Of a stretch of DNA of 64,000 nt, positions 47,518 to 59,299 are shown one piece after another. The translations under genes were made by a program, and so were the position numbers. The notes beneath the pieces were generated by a model that saw only the letters and a program-made list of their open reading frames with translations, was not told where the DNA came from and did no database searches. This DNA is from Rhizomucor pusillus (lineage: Eukaryota; Mucoromycota; Mucoromycetes; Mucorales; Lichtheimiaceae). Every line of letters begins with the position of its first letter. Positions within the stretch are counted from its first letter, which is position 1. The DNA is taken from NCBI GenBank assembly GCA_900175165.2, contig FWWN02000570.1, positions 36,299-100,298 of the forward strand. The letters are read 5' to 3'.

Positions 47518-47608
47518 TTTTTCCAAAAATTAATGTCGCTGCAATTTGTCGTTTTGGTGTATAAATGTATTATAAAATTTCAGAAAATGCGACATTACTT
47601 TTGGGAAA
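47518..47608. repeat. imperfect inverted repeat upstream of U6
   Basis: The arm at 47518-47539 (TTTTTCC, then AAAAATTAATGTCGC) reappears as its reverse complement at 47589-47608 (GCGACATTACTTTTGGGAAA), with a 49-bp AT-rich centre. Near-identity over about 20 bp suggests terminal inverted repeats of a small element or a cruciform-prone site. No target duplication was defined. Confidence 0.6.
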
Positions 47609-47620
47609 GAGTGTATAAAC

Positions 47621-47634
47621 AGGTATAAAAGGGA
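47621..47634 (+). promoter_or_regulatory. TATA-containing core promoter element of U6
   Basis: AGGTATAAAAGGGA, with the TATA starting 30 nt before the inferred U6 5' end. This is the usual place of the TATA box in RNA polymerase III U6 promoters. Identical to the element before U2. Confidence 0.7.
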
Positions 47635-47653
47635 ATCGGGGACGTATTCTCAA

Positions 47654-47685
47654 GTGCCAAGCTCTTCCGACTCTCTGGCACGTAT

Positions 47686-47717
<32 letters not shown>

Positions 47718-47778
47718 GGCACCTGCACAAGGATGACACTACGCTTCGAGATGGATACGCTCTACGGAGCAACTTTTT
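47654..47778 (+). ncRNA. U6 spliceosomal snRNA
   Basis: A 5' stem-loop (GTGCCA at 47654-47659 pairing with TGGCAC at 47676-47681) is followed by TTAAAATTGGAACGAT, ACAGAGA (47701-47707, pairs with the 5' splice site), AGATTAGCATGG and the internal stem-loop CACCTGCACAAGGATGACAC. The 3' region ends at TTTTT (47774-47778), a polymerase III terminator. The central block is practically identical to U6 of all eukaryotes. At about 123 nt it is somewhat longer than the yeast RNA; the extra length is in the 3' tail. No intron is seen. Confidence 0.96.
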
Positions 47779-49853
47779 ATTTGCAACGTACTTCTTTGTG
47801 TTTTGTTGCTTTTCTCTTTTCTCTTCAAGAGGAGCTTGGTTCGAAGGGAATCGTTGTTTTTGGGCTTTTTTGATCTACAAGCGCTTCACGCTTCGCTTCG
47901 CCCGCTGCCCTTGGTTCGCTGAAGCTCATGGCTGATGCAAGTCTTTAGAGTAAACTCGCATGAATCGATGTTTGAGAGAATGCTACACCTAAATCTAGCT
48001 TCTTGCTGCTTCGAAACAAATCCGCGAACCATCTTCTTATACTTAGCAGTAGATTCCTAGTAAGACTTCCGACGCCAACTTTTAAGTCTCGCTATTTTCA
48101 AGCAAAATCCTGTAACCGAGGCCTTGAAATTATCGGGGATACATTGTTATAGTAGAAGGTCGTATCTTTTAAGAGACTAGAGTTTTTTGATATAAGACAA
48201 ACGGTATGGATAGTACAACACAGTTATCAAGTAGCTTGCCTTGCAGAATAATACTTAATAATAAATCCTGAAGTGTTAGCAGAATCAAATATCTTGTATA
48301 TTCAATCATACTTCCGTATAGATTGATAGCTGTATGGCAAGACTGTGCATCATAGGTTTGTATCTTGCTTAAGACGTGATTTTACACGAGATCCTGCACC
48401 TTTGCCCCGAACATTGGTGCTCTTTTTTTGTTGCTTTCTTTGAATGCATCCTAAATATTTCCAAGAAACTAAAGCAAACCTTTAGATCTTTTCTGTACAA
48501 TTTATACGTAGTATGATGTGAGGCACTTCATTATCTTCTGTCAAATACAGGTAACGAGATTGGTATTATTCTGGTTATCTTCCTCGACGTACGTTAATGC
48601 CTCCAACGTAACCTTCAGGAATATGATCCTATTACGAACGTAATCCATGTATAAACATTCAAAGACAGCAGGAACGCGTCAACTAATGCATTGAATCACA
48701 GCTGCGAATATAAAANNNGACCTGGATCCAAAATCTCGTCCTTTGGCTCTGTTCTCTCAAACATCCCGGTACGTTGGCTGCTCTCTCGAGGTGCAGTACG
48801 ATCTCTGACGCTTAACTTCGTCGCCGACATGACCTCTGTCTTGACCCGCCACCTCATATATCAACCGTCTCGCGCCTCTCCTTCGTCTTTTCTCCCGCCT
48901 CTCGCGATGCATCACTTCAAGTCCTTTGTCGTGCTTCTTTATTTTAATAGACCGACCCCACGGGTACAAAGTATGTCTACTGGTTTACTTTGCTGCGGTG
49001 TACACCGGCTGGTACAGAAACACTAGGTGCGCGGTCTGATCCCTCGTGATTCGAGGATTACCCTTGGGGGTGTTAAGTATCAATTATGATTACGCAGCAG
49101 TAGCGCAAGTACTAACATAATGCTCTTAATGAATTCTCTTGTTCCCAATCAACTGCATTTGCTACTCGCTCTTGACTTCTTCATATTCATTCCTGCATTC
49201 TCTTGTTTGTAATTTAACTTTGATTATTTCTTTTTAATACAAAGATCACCACCAAGAAAACTCAGTAAAAAAGCCATTCCAGTGAACATTTTGTACAAAT
49301 AAACGGTGCGACTGATGTACGGTTGTGTCTATGCTCAAGATGAAGACAAGTTTCAACATGACTCTTGGAGAAATATGTAAGGTGAGCAGTATTGGGTAGA
49401 TGCCAAGCATTATATTTTTCAGCATGTACCCTAGCCCCGATACTTCACCAATCAGTGGCGTTTACATGCATACATTTTGACGATGGCCATTGCCCGCCGT
49501 CGGCTTTTGTTGTAGAAGAAGCAAGCAGATGTTTTGTTCTTCATTTGCTGGTTATGGTTATCTTGTGATAGATATGCAGTAGCAGTCTACTCCTTTGAGC
49601 GGGTTCAAAGAAAAGGCGGAATTGCTGCACCTGTACTTGGCCCCAAACTGTCGATTCCATACGCAGTGAATAAGCATACAAAATCGCATGAAGAGGATAA
49701 GTAATTCAATCAAGTATGCAAATGGCTGCTAAAGAATCGGTATGTTTTGTGTGCGAGTGATGAAGTTTTCAAACGATACAGGAAGATTCCGGGATAAACA
49801 AATCCCAGTGACTCTAGCACATGATGTGTAGACGCACAACCTTGTTCATGTAT
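47779..49853. other. intergenic region with an assembly gap
   Basis: About 2 kb with no supported gene. The N run at 48716-48718 marks an assembly join, and sequence character changes there: pyrimidine-rich and more GC-rich from 48719 to about 49080. That block could be the end of a repeat, but I recognise none. Confidence 0.45.
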
Positions 49854-51392
49854 TTAAGATGTTTCCAATGAATGATTAGGAGAAGACAATGTTGGAGACT
49901 GGCCAGACGTCGCTGACACTCTATCAGTGACTGGATCGACATCCACCGCAGCGTATATCGGGACTGATTGCGAATAAAGCTTTGCAAAGGGTATCATGTT
50001 GTATTTGAAAACGCCTCGGACGATTAGACCGTATGGATTTCGGATTATTTTCGACCTTGAAACTAGAGTGTAAATAACATTGTCGCAATAGATGGGAAAG
50101 GAGGTTCTCTAAATACCAGTTTTCATTTCCGCTCTTGTCCGCACCGGGCGATTTTATGCGAATTTGAGTAATTGCTGAAGAAGGACCGTCAATGAGGAGG
50201 GAGGGATAGAATGCTAGAGGTTCATCGAATCGATTGACGCTGCCTAGGAACTCGGCAGGGTCATGTATTGTTGTACCATTGTCATCAAGTGACAGTGGCT
50301 GAGTGAATGCAAAGACGCTGATGTCTGCTTCTGGTATCCGTACAGTCCACCAATTCCAGTTACTGGCGTATGCATGTAAATCAAATATAAGCTCCTTGTC
50401 AGAGGCTAGCACTCTGCCCATGTTTATGGACAGGTTAGTTAGCGGTGTTGCACGATAGACGGAGATGAACAACGTGGCAAGGATAAACAAGACTAGTCCC
50501 GCACACAAGTTCAGTACCAAAGAATTGCTAAAACGCCCCAACATTAGCGCACTGTCCACCACCACATGCGAAATTCCAAGACAAAGCACTGACGTACCAG
50601 AATTGTTGCCTGCTGCTGGAATGCTTTGTATCAAGAAGCAAAGTGTCCTCGTAGTCATCTGTTAGGTAACCTCCTCCTCCACCGTTATCACTGCCTCCAC
50701 CGAACGATAAGATGCTTGATTTGCCGTTGACGGGGGCCGATAAAGGCATCATTCTCGGTGGACGATGATCGACTATGTGGCTTCGTAATTTAGGGCGAGT
50801 GTTGTGTGAGTTTGGCCTGGGACCAACGGCGCCGTAGGAAACAGGCGGCATTGTATTGAAACGATGAGCATTGTGGAAGGGATAGATGTATCGTTCGTTT
50901 TCAACGGATTCTGGTCGAGAAAAAAGAAAAAACATGTATCATTAATTCATGCGTCTGCAGCAGCACCCCACCCTGCAGCAGGTTGTTACCATCTACATTG
51001 AGCACTGCGTCTATCAAGTTGTGGTGGAAGACTTCAGCCGGGCTTGCTGTGCGAGGAGCTGGCGGTGGACGAGCTCGCCGCTTCGTGCTCTTCTTCTTGG
51101 TGCTTCGTTTAACCGACACTCCGTCTGTTGAAGACGATAAACCGGCATCGTCTTCTTGCTGCGTAGATGGCGGTGCCTCAAAGTGTGCCTTTTCGACGGT
51201 CATATTGCGGTCAAACTGGTTAGCAAGCAGGAGATCCTGGCCGAGCTGGGCAGCGTGTAAGTGAGGAAAGCTATTCACTTTGCGTTGCTGCTGAGACTTC
51301 ATTCCGGGCATCGTCGTTGTCTCCATTGCGGGGGATGCTATTATCGGCGGCGGCTCATTGGTACCATGCCCTTCTTTGGGGGCTTCCGACAT
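49854..51392 (-). CDS. VAC7: Vac7-like vacuolar membrane protein
   Basis: Four exons (51392 to about 50993, then to about 50605, then to about 50122, then about 50070-49854) give some 440 residues. The N-terminal half is disordered, with the basic KKKSTKRRARPPPAP and Gly-rich segments. The membrane anchor is LVLNLCAGLVLFILATLFIS. The conserved C-terminal domain has VLASDKELIFDLHAYASNWN, PEADISVFAFTQPL, and after the last intron IIRNPYGLIVRGVFKYNM with VPIYAAVDVDP. This block matches Vac7, which in yeast activates the Fab1 kinase to make PI(3,5)P2 on the vacuole. The upstream in-frame non-ATG codons were ignored; the Met of MSEAPKEG was used. Outside the C-terminal domain, Vac7 is poorly conserved, so identity rests on that block. 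Confidence 0.8.
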
Positions 51393-52823
51393 TCCAAGCA
51401 CAGGGAAAGTGGTTGCGAAACTGGAAACCAAAAGCAGAAGATTACTCTTTTTTGGTTATGGTAAACATCCCCCACCCATCGATAAGCGCTCCTCACAAAG
51501 GGTGTCTATTACGAAATAATCATCTTTCAATGACAAGTCATATATTTCTTTTTTCTTCTTTCTGCACATGAACCTAGAGCATAAAGCCCTATACTCTGGG
51601 CGTTTCCATGATGCACCGCACTGACCCCATCATCTATTGACTCATCAGATGATGGTGTGCTATATGATAAAAGGAAGTACCGGCTGTCATTCGCCTATAA
51701 ATGACATCAGTCCGCATAATATCGATCTCGATTTCGATCTCATGTCTACAGTGCTTTTTCTAGACGAAAATCCGCGTGAAGTGCGCTCACGGCATCTACA
51801 ATATTGCGCCCTATGGTTCTAGGCACATAATTGGCTCCAATGGCGTGGTATCTGGCAACAGGAGAATCAAGGAGCTATGACAACCGGGGTTAACAAAGTT
51901 GTAGCTACCGTGCTCGAGGTTTGGACAAACAATCAACTATGCTGCCCGTGGATATGATATATTCATGGGTGGTCATGTTGCTATATGCTGGAGCATCTTG
52001 CGCCATATTTAATATTACTTATGCTTTTGCGAGGCTTCCGACTGTGACAATGGTAGAAAAGGGACTTATACATGACAAACTCTGTGCATATAATATCTAT
52101 TTGGGAAAAAGCGCGCAAGAGACCATATTCCAAGTTGTTCAGTAGCCACTATCACAAAACTGCACCTGATTCTTGCCTCATCTACTTGTGCTGCAAATAT
52201 GTGGCAGGAGCATTGCATGAATGCATGTACGAACATGTTTGTATATATATATCTTGGTAGTGCTCGCCAATTTGAGCGTCTGGCAAGCCCAGGTCCATCT
52301 CAGGGGATGGTTAGTGCGACTTTTTCGTTGAATAATTAGGATTTCTTAATCAACGATATGTTGCTAAGCATTTGCTCTGCCTACTGTAGCATGCATTTTA
52401 TATGATAATATGAGTATCAACAAGGAATATATATCTTTGCCATAAGCTTGTCTATAAATGACGGGTCTATTAGCAAAGTGGTTGTCAGTGGTACTCCATC
52501 TTCTGACAACTTCAAAAAACAGACAGTTGCATTGAAGTATGTTAAAATTGGATGGCGCTAGTTACCTCCTTTCAAAAAACATTAATATACAGCCATGATT
52601 ATCAGCTTTGAATACTGCAAAAGAAAAAACCATCCAAAGCTTATCATATTTGTCTCAGGAGAACCTGTCGATGAAAGATCACCGGGGGTTTAATGTAATA
52701 TGCTCTTATGTTCTGGGTTGGAGTTGACGTTTCACAGGACCTAGTCGGCAGCAGTTCCGCGCACTTAATTCACACACACCATTTCTTTTTCGCTATCGAC
52801 GGTGTGCAACGAGACCCAGTGGC
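51393..52823. other. divergent intergenic region (1.4 kb)
   Basis: It lies between the divergent Vac7 and glycosyltransferase genes and holds both promoters. Short frames inside (for example 51921-52145 plus) lack motifs. No repeat was recognised. Confidence 0.45.
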
Positions 52824-55707
52824 ATGCCAAAGCAGAAATCCTGGGATGACCGAGATCCCAGTGGCAAAGTGTTGTCCCGGTGGCAGCAGCAGCAGCAGCC
52901 TACTACAACGGCAGCAATGTACTCTTCGAACACCTACCAATCTTTCCATTCGCATAACTACAGCAGCAGCGGCAGCGGCAGCAGCGATCCCTTATGGAGA
53001 ACAGATCTTAATTTTGTAAAACGTCTTGTTCATCATCGTCCGTTCTGGTGGATCGTCGCTGCTGTGCTTATATATCTATGCATTCGGATACCGTACGACA
53101 AGTCTGTTCCAAAAACGACCCGTTCTCGATATCCCCCGCCGTTTGTGCACGAATATGTTGAATACCAAGATACAACGCAATCTATCGATTACCAACTACT
53201 GCAGAAGCTATTATACAACCAAAATGGTACAGTGCTCTGTTTAATCATCTCGGCACCGTACATTGCTAAAGTACTGTGTATTACAGATGCCGCTGCCCGA
53301 CAGAGCATATCAGCATATCAACATCATCCAATGATCTTGGAAGGACATTCTGCGCAGGAAATACTAGATCTAATCCAGCAAAAGGATATTCCTCAAGTTA
53401 CAGTGACTGCAGTAGTCCACTACACAAACAATGACCATTTTTCATCACAGTTCAAAGCCATCACATCACAGTCAGTCCATTTGGACGAAATATGGGTTAT
53501 ATGCGATACGAACGACATAGAGATTGCAAAGCATCAACAACAGCTCCGTGGAGAAAATTCACGAGTCAGATATATTTTAGGCGACAGGAACGATCTATTC
53601 CAGCTCAGTCTGCAATCCTCGACAGACCTTGTTTGGATCGTCGACGATGGCATCGTTCCCGGTAAACGGTATCTCGAGCTTCTTTTGCGGCTTTCCGTGA
53701 TTTCTGAATACGAAAACGCCCTCCTTGGATCTCGCGCTTTATCACTGTCACATATCAAAGATGATGATCATTGTATATTTGAAAGTGGCCGATCGCACAC
53801 CGTAGATGTAATCCTTGGGCAATGGTTGCTACGCCGTTCTTGGTTGTCAAACATCGTTCCATCTTTGACGACTCCGCCCGAGCCATCCTTGTTAGGATAC
53901 CATATCAGCAAAGCACTGTCGCAACATGTTGGTGCTCCTTTGATCTACGTGCCCACGAGCGACCTCGCGCAAGATTTCACTTTAGAAGGACTGGATACCG
54001 GCATTTGCAAACATGTAACACAACACTTGGAAGCAGCCAAAATGGATGGAACGGCGTGGCAAGAAATGCCATTCCAGAACGATGCGACAAAATCGAAGGT
54101 TGCATTCATAGTTGACAACATCCGTCTTTTGGATGCGTACACACCGCTTATATGCAAATTCCCCCAACACGATGTTGCAGTAAACTTGGTCTTCCTGGAG
54201 CGCGGGCAAGATTTACATTTTAACGATTCAATGGAGCATTTACGCCAAACGCAACCTGAATGTGCGAACGCTGTTGTTGGCCATAAAATCGAGACAGATA
54301 CATCTGCCGTTCTGTCCACGCAGACCGTGTATGATCTTGCACATTTGCTATCAGCTATCCGGCCCGCCGTTACTATTCATGACATTCCAAAGGATTGGAC
54401 TGAGGAAGGCATCGAGCTAGCCAGAAAAGTGGCAAAGACTGTCGTCATTAATTTGCCTGGAAAGCAAGTAGCACATGCTCTTTGGATGGCTGAGCTGCCG
54501 TTGAATACTTTGAAAGGTAAACTCGTGTGTACATGGTAATGTTTGGGAGCGAATTGTCTGAAAAAGAAGAACTTTGCTTTTAGAGTGGCACAGTTTTACG
54601 GTGAAACTAGTAGTTGTGACTGACCGAAAACCACACTCGCTTGCGCGCCTTATTCGGTCAGCAGCCCGAGCACATTTCCTCGGAGACGAGGTCGATCTTT
54701 CGGTTATTATGGAGCAATCAAGTGACAGGGTGACTAGGGCGTTTGTAAATAGTCTACCGTGGCCCTATGGCAAAAAAGAGTTGCGGCACCGAGTCAGCAA
54801 AGTGAATCATATGCCTGTTTACGTTGAATCTTGGTACCCGAGTGGCGACGACGAATATGCAATTATCCTAGACGAAGGATTGGAACTTTCTCCGAATTTC
54901 TATGAATGGGCTAAATATGCCATTCTAAAGTATCGATACTCTCCTGGCCTCAGTCTCCAAGATACCCCGATGTTTGGCATCAGTCTTTATACACCGCGGC
55001 TCGTGGAAAGCGATCCCAATGGACGTCGACTGTTTAATCCGGCATACCAGCTTGAACCGTACGGATACCATATCCGTACGCCATTTTTAATGCAGTCACC
55101 AACGACCTCTGGGAGTCTATATTTCCCAGAGTACTGGCGTGAGTTCCACGATTACATCACAGCCCGCATCACCGATATTTCCGGAAAACAATTGCAAAAT
55201 ATTACGCTACCTAATATCCGTTCGAGCCAATGGGTCAATTCTTGGAGGCGCTACCTGGATGAACTCATCTATATGCGCGGCTATGTCATGCTCTACCCAA
55301 ACTTTCCTAATTACGCCAGCCTGTCGACTAATCATTTCGAACTTGGCCAGCATGTTGTAGAAGATTACTCCCAGGTTGCATCAGTTTTTAGAGTACCGCT
55401 TTTGGAGACAGATGCAATCCTAAATATGCTACCCGAGTATCGGCTACCTGAATGGGACGAGTTGCCCACCCTGGACATGTGGGGCAACGTGGAGGATTTG
55501 GATACGCTTTGGCAACGAGGCACGAAATTTCAGCAGCAAGTTTCAGCGTGTGCACCGCAGCCAATGGAGAAGCATTTACACGACCCATCCGATCTGCTAT
55601 GCCCCTTTGCAAAATTGATTACCATCCCCGTCAATTCCGAAGAGGACCCAGTACCCGAATTCTCTACGCGTCACATTGTCTTGCCAACGCAACAAGCTGA
55701 TGCTTGA
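52824..55707 (+). CDS. type II membrane glycosyltransferase, GT2-like
   Basis: Two exons (52824 to 54515 and about 54584-55707) give around 940 residues. A cytosolic tail with Gln and Ser runs is followed by an anchor, FWWIVAAVLIYLCIRIPYD. The first luminal half has a GT2-like fold: VTVTAVVHYTNNDHFSSQFK, SVHLDEIWVICDTND, VRYILGDRNDLFQL and STDLVWIVDDGIVPGKRYL, where the VDDG may be the metal-binding DxD equivalent. The second half starts FTVKLVVVTDRKPHSLARLI and has YAIILDEGLELSPNFYEWAK, a second GT-like core. The two tandem GT-like halves, with single anchor, suggest a Golgi enzyme for cell-wall or glycoprotein glycans. I know similar uncharacterised fungal proteins but no substrate. Confidence 0.72.
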
Positions 55708-56617
55708 AATCTTTAATTCAATTCTCTCCTTGCCTTGCTTTCCTCCGTTTCTTATATCTTTTTTCTTTTCTGTGAATATCATCACTAATGTCTAATCAAC
55801 CCACGAGTATATCCCTGTAACATATAGTTCAATAAAGGTGAAGAACAAGCAACAATTTGCGGTACAAGTGATGCCCAAACAAAAAAGCATTCTTACAACG
55901 TGGATCACATGCCTATCCGCATGCTGTCCATTTCTTTACAACGTAAAGTACATGGCTGTTTCCTGTACATCCCAGATGCAGCTAGTCACGTATTTGTGTA
56001 AGAATTTATATATACTAAATCTCCATGGTAAGCATTACCGAGATCCTTGTCGCTAGAAAGAGAAGAATGATACAGAAAATAAAATCTACTACTACTACTT
56101 TATAAATATTACAAAAAAGACTCTCGGGCTGCCGCTGCAGTGTCACGATAGATGCTATACTCAAGGACAGAAATTTCAAATGCTTCGTCCACTACGCCGG
56201 AACCAAACAGTAGCCCTGACAGGCTTCTTCTTGTACAACGCTTTACGATTTCCGACTAGCAACATACGCTAGTGCGCCTCTCTTTCTCCTGTTGTACATA
56301 GTTTTGCCGAAGCAGAGCAAGGAAAAACCAACGGATGCGAATGCACCACTGGTGAAACCTACTGTGATGAGTAGTATTTATGTGGTAATGGTGCCCCCAC
56401 TCTAGGATACTTTATTTGGATGTGATGAAATGGCCTGCAGGAGGGTAAAGCATAAGATCATGCAATCATAACACACGCAGCAAATGTTATACACACACAC
56501 GCTGCTTTCCCCCCGCACGGCACAAACCACGTTAACAGAGGATCCGAGCCCCGCACCTTTTTCTACTTTTTTTTCTTTCTCTTTCTCTTTCATTTTCTTC
56601 TTCTTTCAGGCATTAAT
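55708..56617. other. intergenic stretch
   Basis: About 900 bp between two plus-strand genes with no supported gene. A long pyrimidine tract (56561-56606) ending in TTTCAG stands just before the next start, so an untranslated 5' exon with an intron is possible. Confidence 0.5.
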
Positions 56618-56986
56618 ATGGCCATTTGGCTATTTGAAAACCGAGACTTCAACGACGCCTGGATCCCGTTCGACCGAGCAAACCAAAAGAAACTCGAGTT
56701 CATCTACCGACACCACGATGCACTGCTGAAGCATTTTGCAACCACCGCTGACTCGACCAAATGCATAAATATTATCAGCAAACAGGAGATTGACGAAGAG
56801 GAAGAAGATGGAACGGCCTTTCACCAGATCCAATACACCGATAACTGTATATCTATTACTCTCCACGACTCGCATTTTCAAGAACCTATCGTGCTCTACC
56901 CACACATGCTCCTAGGATGCTTGTCTGATCGAGATATTCTTGTCGCCAGAGCAGAGTTGACCACTGCTGAAATCAATGATGGCTGA
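56618..56986 (+). CDS. small WWE-like domain protein
   Basis: A single exon gives 122 residues. The start MAIWLFENRDFNDAWIPFDR then ANQKKLEFIYRHHDALLKHF has the W...W.PF....NQ..LE pattern of a WWE-type or DDHD-phospholipase N-terminal fold. The end QEPIVLYPHMLLGCLSDR fits the last strand. Between them is an acidic loop (DEEEEDG). WWE domains bind ADP-ribose or act in ubiquitin ligases, but here the domain stands nearly alone, so function is unknown. A splice-like acceptor just before the ATG leaves open an upstream non-coding exon, or a longer protein. Confidence 0.5.
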   Translation: MAIWLFENRDFNDAWIPFDRANQKKLEFIYRHHDALLKHFATTADSTKCINIISKQEIDEEEEDGTAFHQIQYTDNCISITLHDSHFQEPIVLYPHMLLGCLSDRDILVARAELTTAEINDG

Positions 56987-57176
56987 ATAACAATATTAGA
57001 CTTTTTACTGTTACACACATACATTATATATATGCACACCACAGCACACGCAAACACGTACATACTATGTATACGCTCTCAGTTTTCCCTTTCTTACAAT
57101 GTTATAATTGCACAATAGTTCGTATTATTCGTTCTCTAGTAAAATTTATAAACTGGAGGAGGAGGAAGAGGGGGGG

Positions 57177-58805
57177 TTACAAAGACCATTGGCCAACGTG
57201 ACCTGTTGAAAAGGACAGCAAGAGACGTACAGACGCTGCGCCGGCGCTGCTTGTGCCAGTTGAGGATTTAGCTGGATAGTCGGTGAGAAGCCTGCCCATG
57301 AGCGTCAGGAGCATCTGCAGCAGTCGTTGGATGCTTTGCCGTAAAAAGATACATGCAATGATCCAGAAAACGGCACCCTTGTACCTCAAAACAACTTTTC
57401 TGACAAAAGCTTGGGCCCTGATAAGAGCACTGACCACGAGACCTGCCACAACCTTGTTGTCTTGCCGTTTCCGTCGTGGTGGCGGTTGACTTTCCGATGT
57501 TGTACCTTCTGACAGTGCTGGTCTTTCCGAAACCGTGAGCGAGGAGGAATTTTGTTGGTTCAGCACAGCAGCGCGCTGAGGAAGTCGTTTGCCGTCGCCT
57601 ATTAAAGCAGCTAGTAGATCTTGCTGACTTGCACTTGGGCTAACGTTCGGAGTCGCATAAACACTCTCATCGTTGTCGCCGTGTACGGAGCCCCGTCGGC
57701 TTCTAGCTGAAAACGGAAGGGTTGTTTCGGTATCGTAATACACAGTGCCTGTGGAAGATGTGGAATCTCTGCGGCTCGGTGATGACGGTGGAGAGGGTAG
57801 AACGGCTTGTTGTTGTCGTTGTTGTTGCTGGGTATCATATCTGAAGAATACATCACCGTCGGTTTCCAAGCTCCACGAGAGCGGCTCATTGGAATCAAAA
57901 ATGGCAATGGCTTCATCGTCGTCTATAAGCGCATGTAATTCCTTATTTTTCGGAAAGCTGATGCGTCTCTTTGCTTCTTCAGTCAAAAGCAGCTTGATCA
58001 TTTGCCACATGCCTTGATATATCCATCCAAAGTTCAGCAAGCACACTGTACCCGCGGACAAGGGGAACCGACGTGCGAGTTCTATGAATGCTTGTATAAG
58101 GTTGGGGTCCTAAATGATATCAGTGTGTAAACATTTACTATTTTTCCAGCGGGCCACGGTTACTTTAGATCATTGTTACCCTTGGCAATGGCTTTGCGTT
58201 ATTAAAATCAACTAGGACCAAGATATCGGCAATGATGGGTGGTTCAATATGTTCATCTATCCGTCTCCTTGTAAGATCGAGCGTGTAACGGCGCACTATT
58301 TCCATCAAATAGATGACAAAGGGCCGTAAGAATTGGACCGCATCGACGCTATTTTTCACGCCCTCGTCTGGAAACTGGCTGAGCTGTATAACCATTACCG
58401 GCCGGCCAAACTTGTCGCATCCACGAAAAAAGCAAAATGGACTGGAAAAGAAGGTGTCGCGGACGTCAGACATGGAGATGGTGTCGACACCTTGCTGGAT
58501 ACGCCACTTTACAGTGTCGAGTACAATCGAGAGAGTATGTGGCAGCGAGAATTTGTTTTTTCGAAGAAAACGGAACAAGGTAACTATACAACAGCATCAA
58601 TCGTTTGAAATGGGAGACAAACATTTTCGTATTACTTGCCTCGATCTTCAATGTACGCTTCAATGTCTGCAGTCTGTTTTCTAGTCAAGGATAGCTCCTG
58701 GACTAAGAGTGGAATCTCCCTTCGCAGCGCTGCGTGCAAGCTCTCGATGGTGGACTCATGCTCGCGGTAGAGAGCATTCACATCGTCCAGTGCTTTCTTA
58801 TGCAT
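57177..58805 (-). CDS. CRAL-TRIO (Sec14-like) protein with C-terminal hydrophobic helices
   Basis: Three exons (58805-58639, 58583-58190, 58109-57177) encode about 495 residues. The N-terminal helices include ALYREHESTIESLHAALRRE and the CRAL-TRIO-N-type LFRFLRKNKFSLPHTLSI, then VKWRI. The lipid-binding domain has FCFFRGCDKFGRPVMVIQLS, ILVLVDFNNAKPLPR and FPLSAGTVCLLNFGWIYQGM. A long polar linker is followed by VVSALIRAQAFVRKVVL and AVFWIIACIFLRQSIQRLL, two hydrophobic stretches that may anchor it in a membrane. The first intron requires a GC donor at 58638. Lipid transfer between membranes is the family role. The ATG chosen is the first in frame; an additional upstream exon between 58806 and 59005 is not excluded. 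Confidence 0.78.
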
Positions 58806-59299
58806 AGGAAGGGAAGGTCGTCCCCAATTTGTCTCTCAGCAGCAGCAAATACATGTGGTCGAACTACCTCAGCAGACCATTCAATCATTAATTGTCTCTC
58901 AAATTCAATCGTAGATATATCAACTGTTCCAATCTCCATTACCTTGAGAGTTCTAGATGGTGACAGGTAGTCTGAGTGTGAGTAACACGTTAACGGCAAA
59001 CACATGCAAATGCAGTGTTTAGAGGTAATTTAATTTGTATTTGGGTTGTAGATCAATGTAGACAAGCGGAAGACATGGAAATAAAAGTTGCATGAAGGGA
59101 AAGAAGGGTTGCAATGCAAGTTCTTTTAGCCGCAAACCTGCCATCATCACTTTCGTGTTTTTCTTTCGGATCCACGCATGTTAATTCCCGAATCCCGAGC
59201 TGCATTTTTAGCTCAAAATTTCATCTTTCGGTCTTTGACGCCACCTGCAGATCTCAGTGCAATCAGAATTCAATCTCGAAAAACGCCTTGCCCTTTTAC

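Noticed and set aside
47654..47935. 93-codon frame over the U6 gene
   Set aside because: It is the U6 RNA and flank read as protein.
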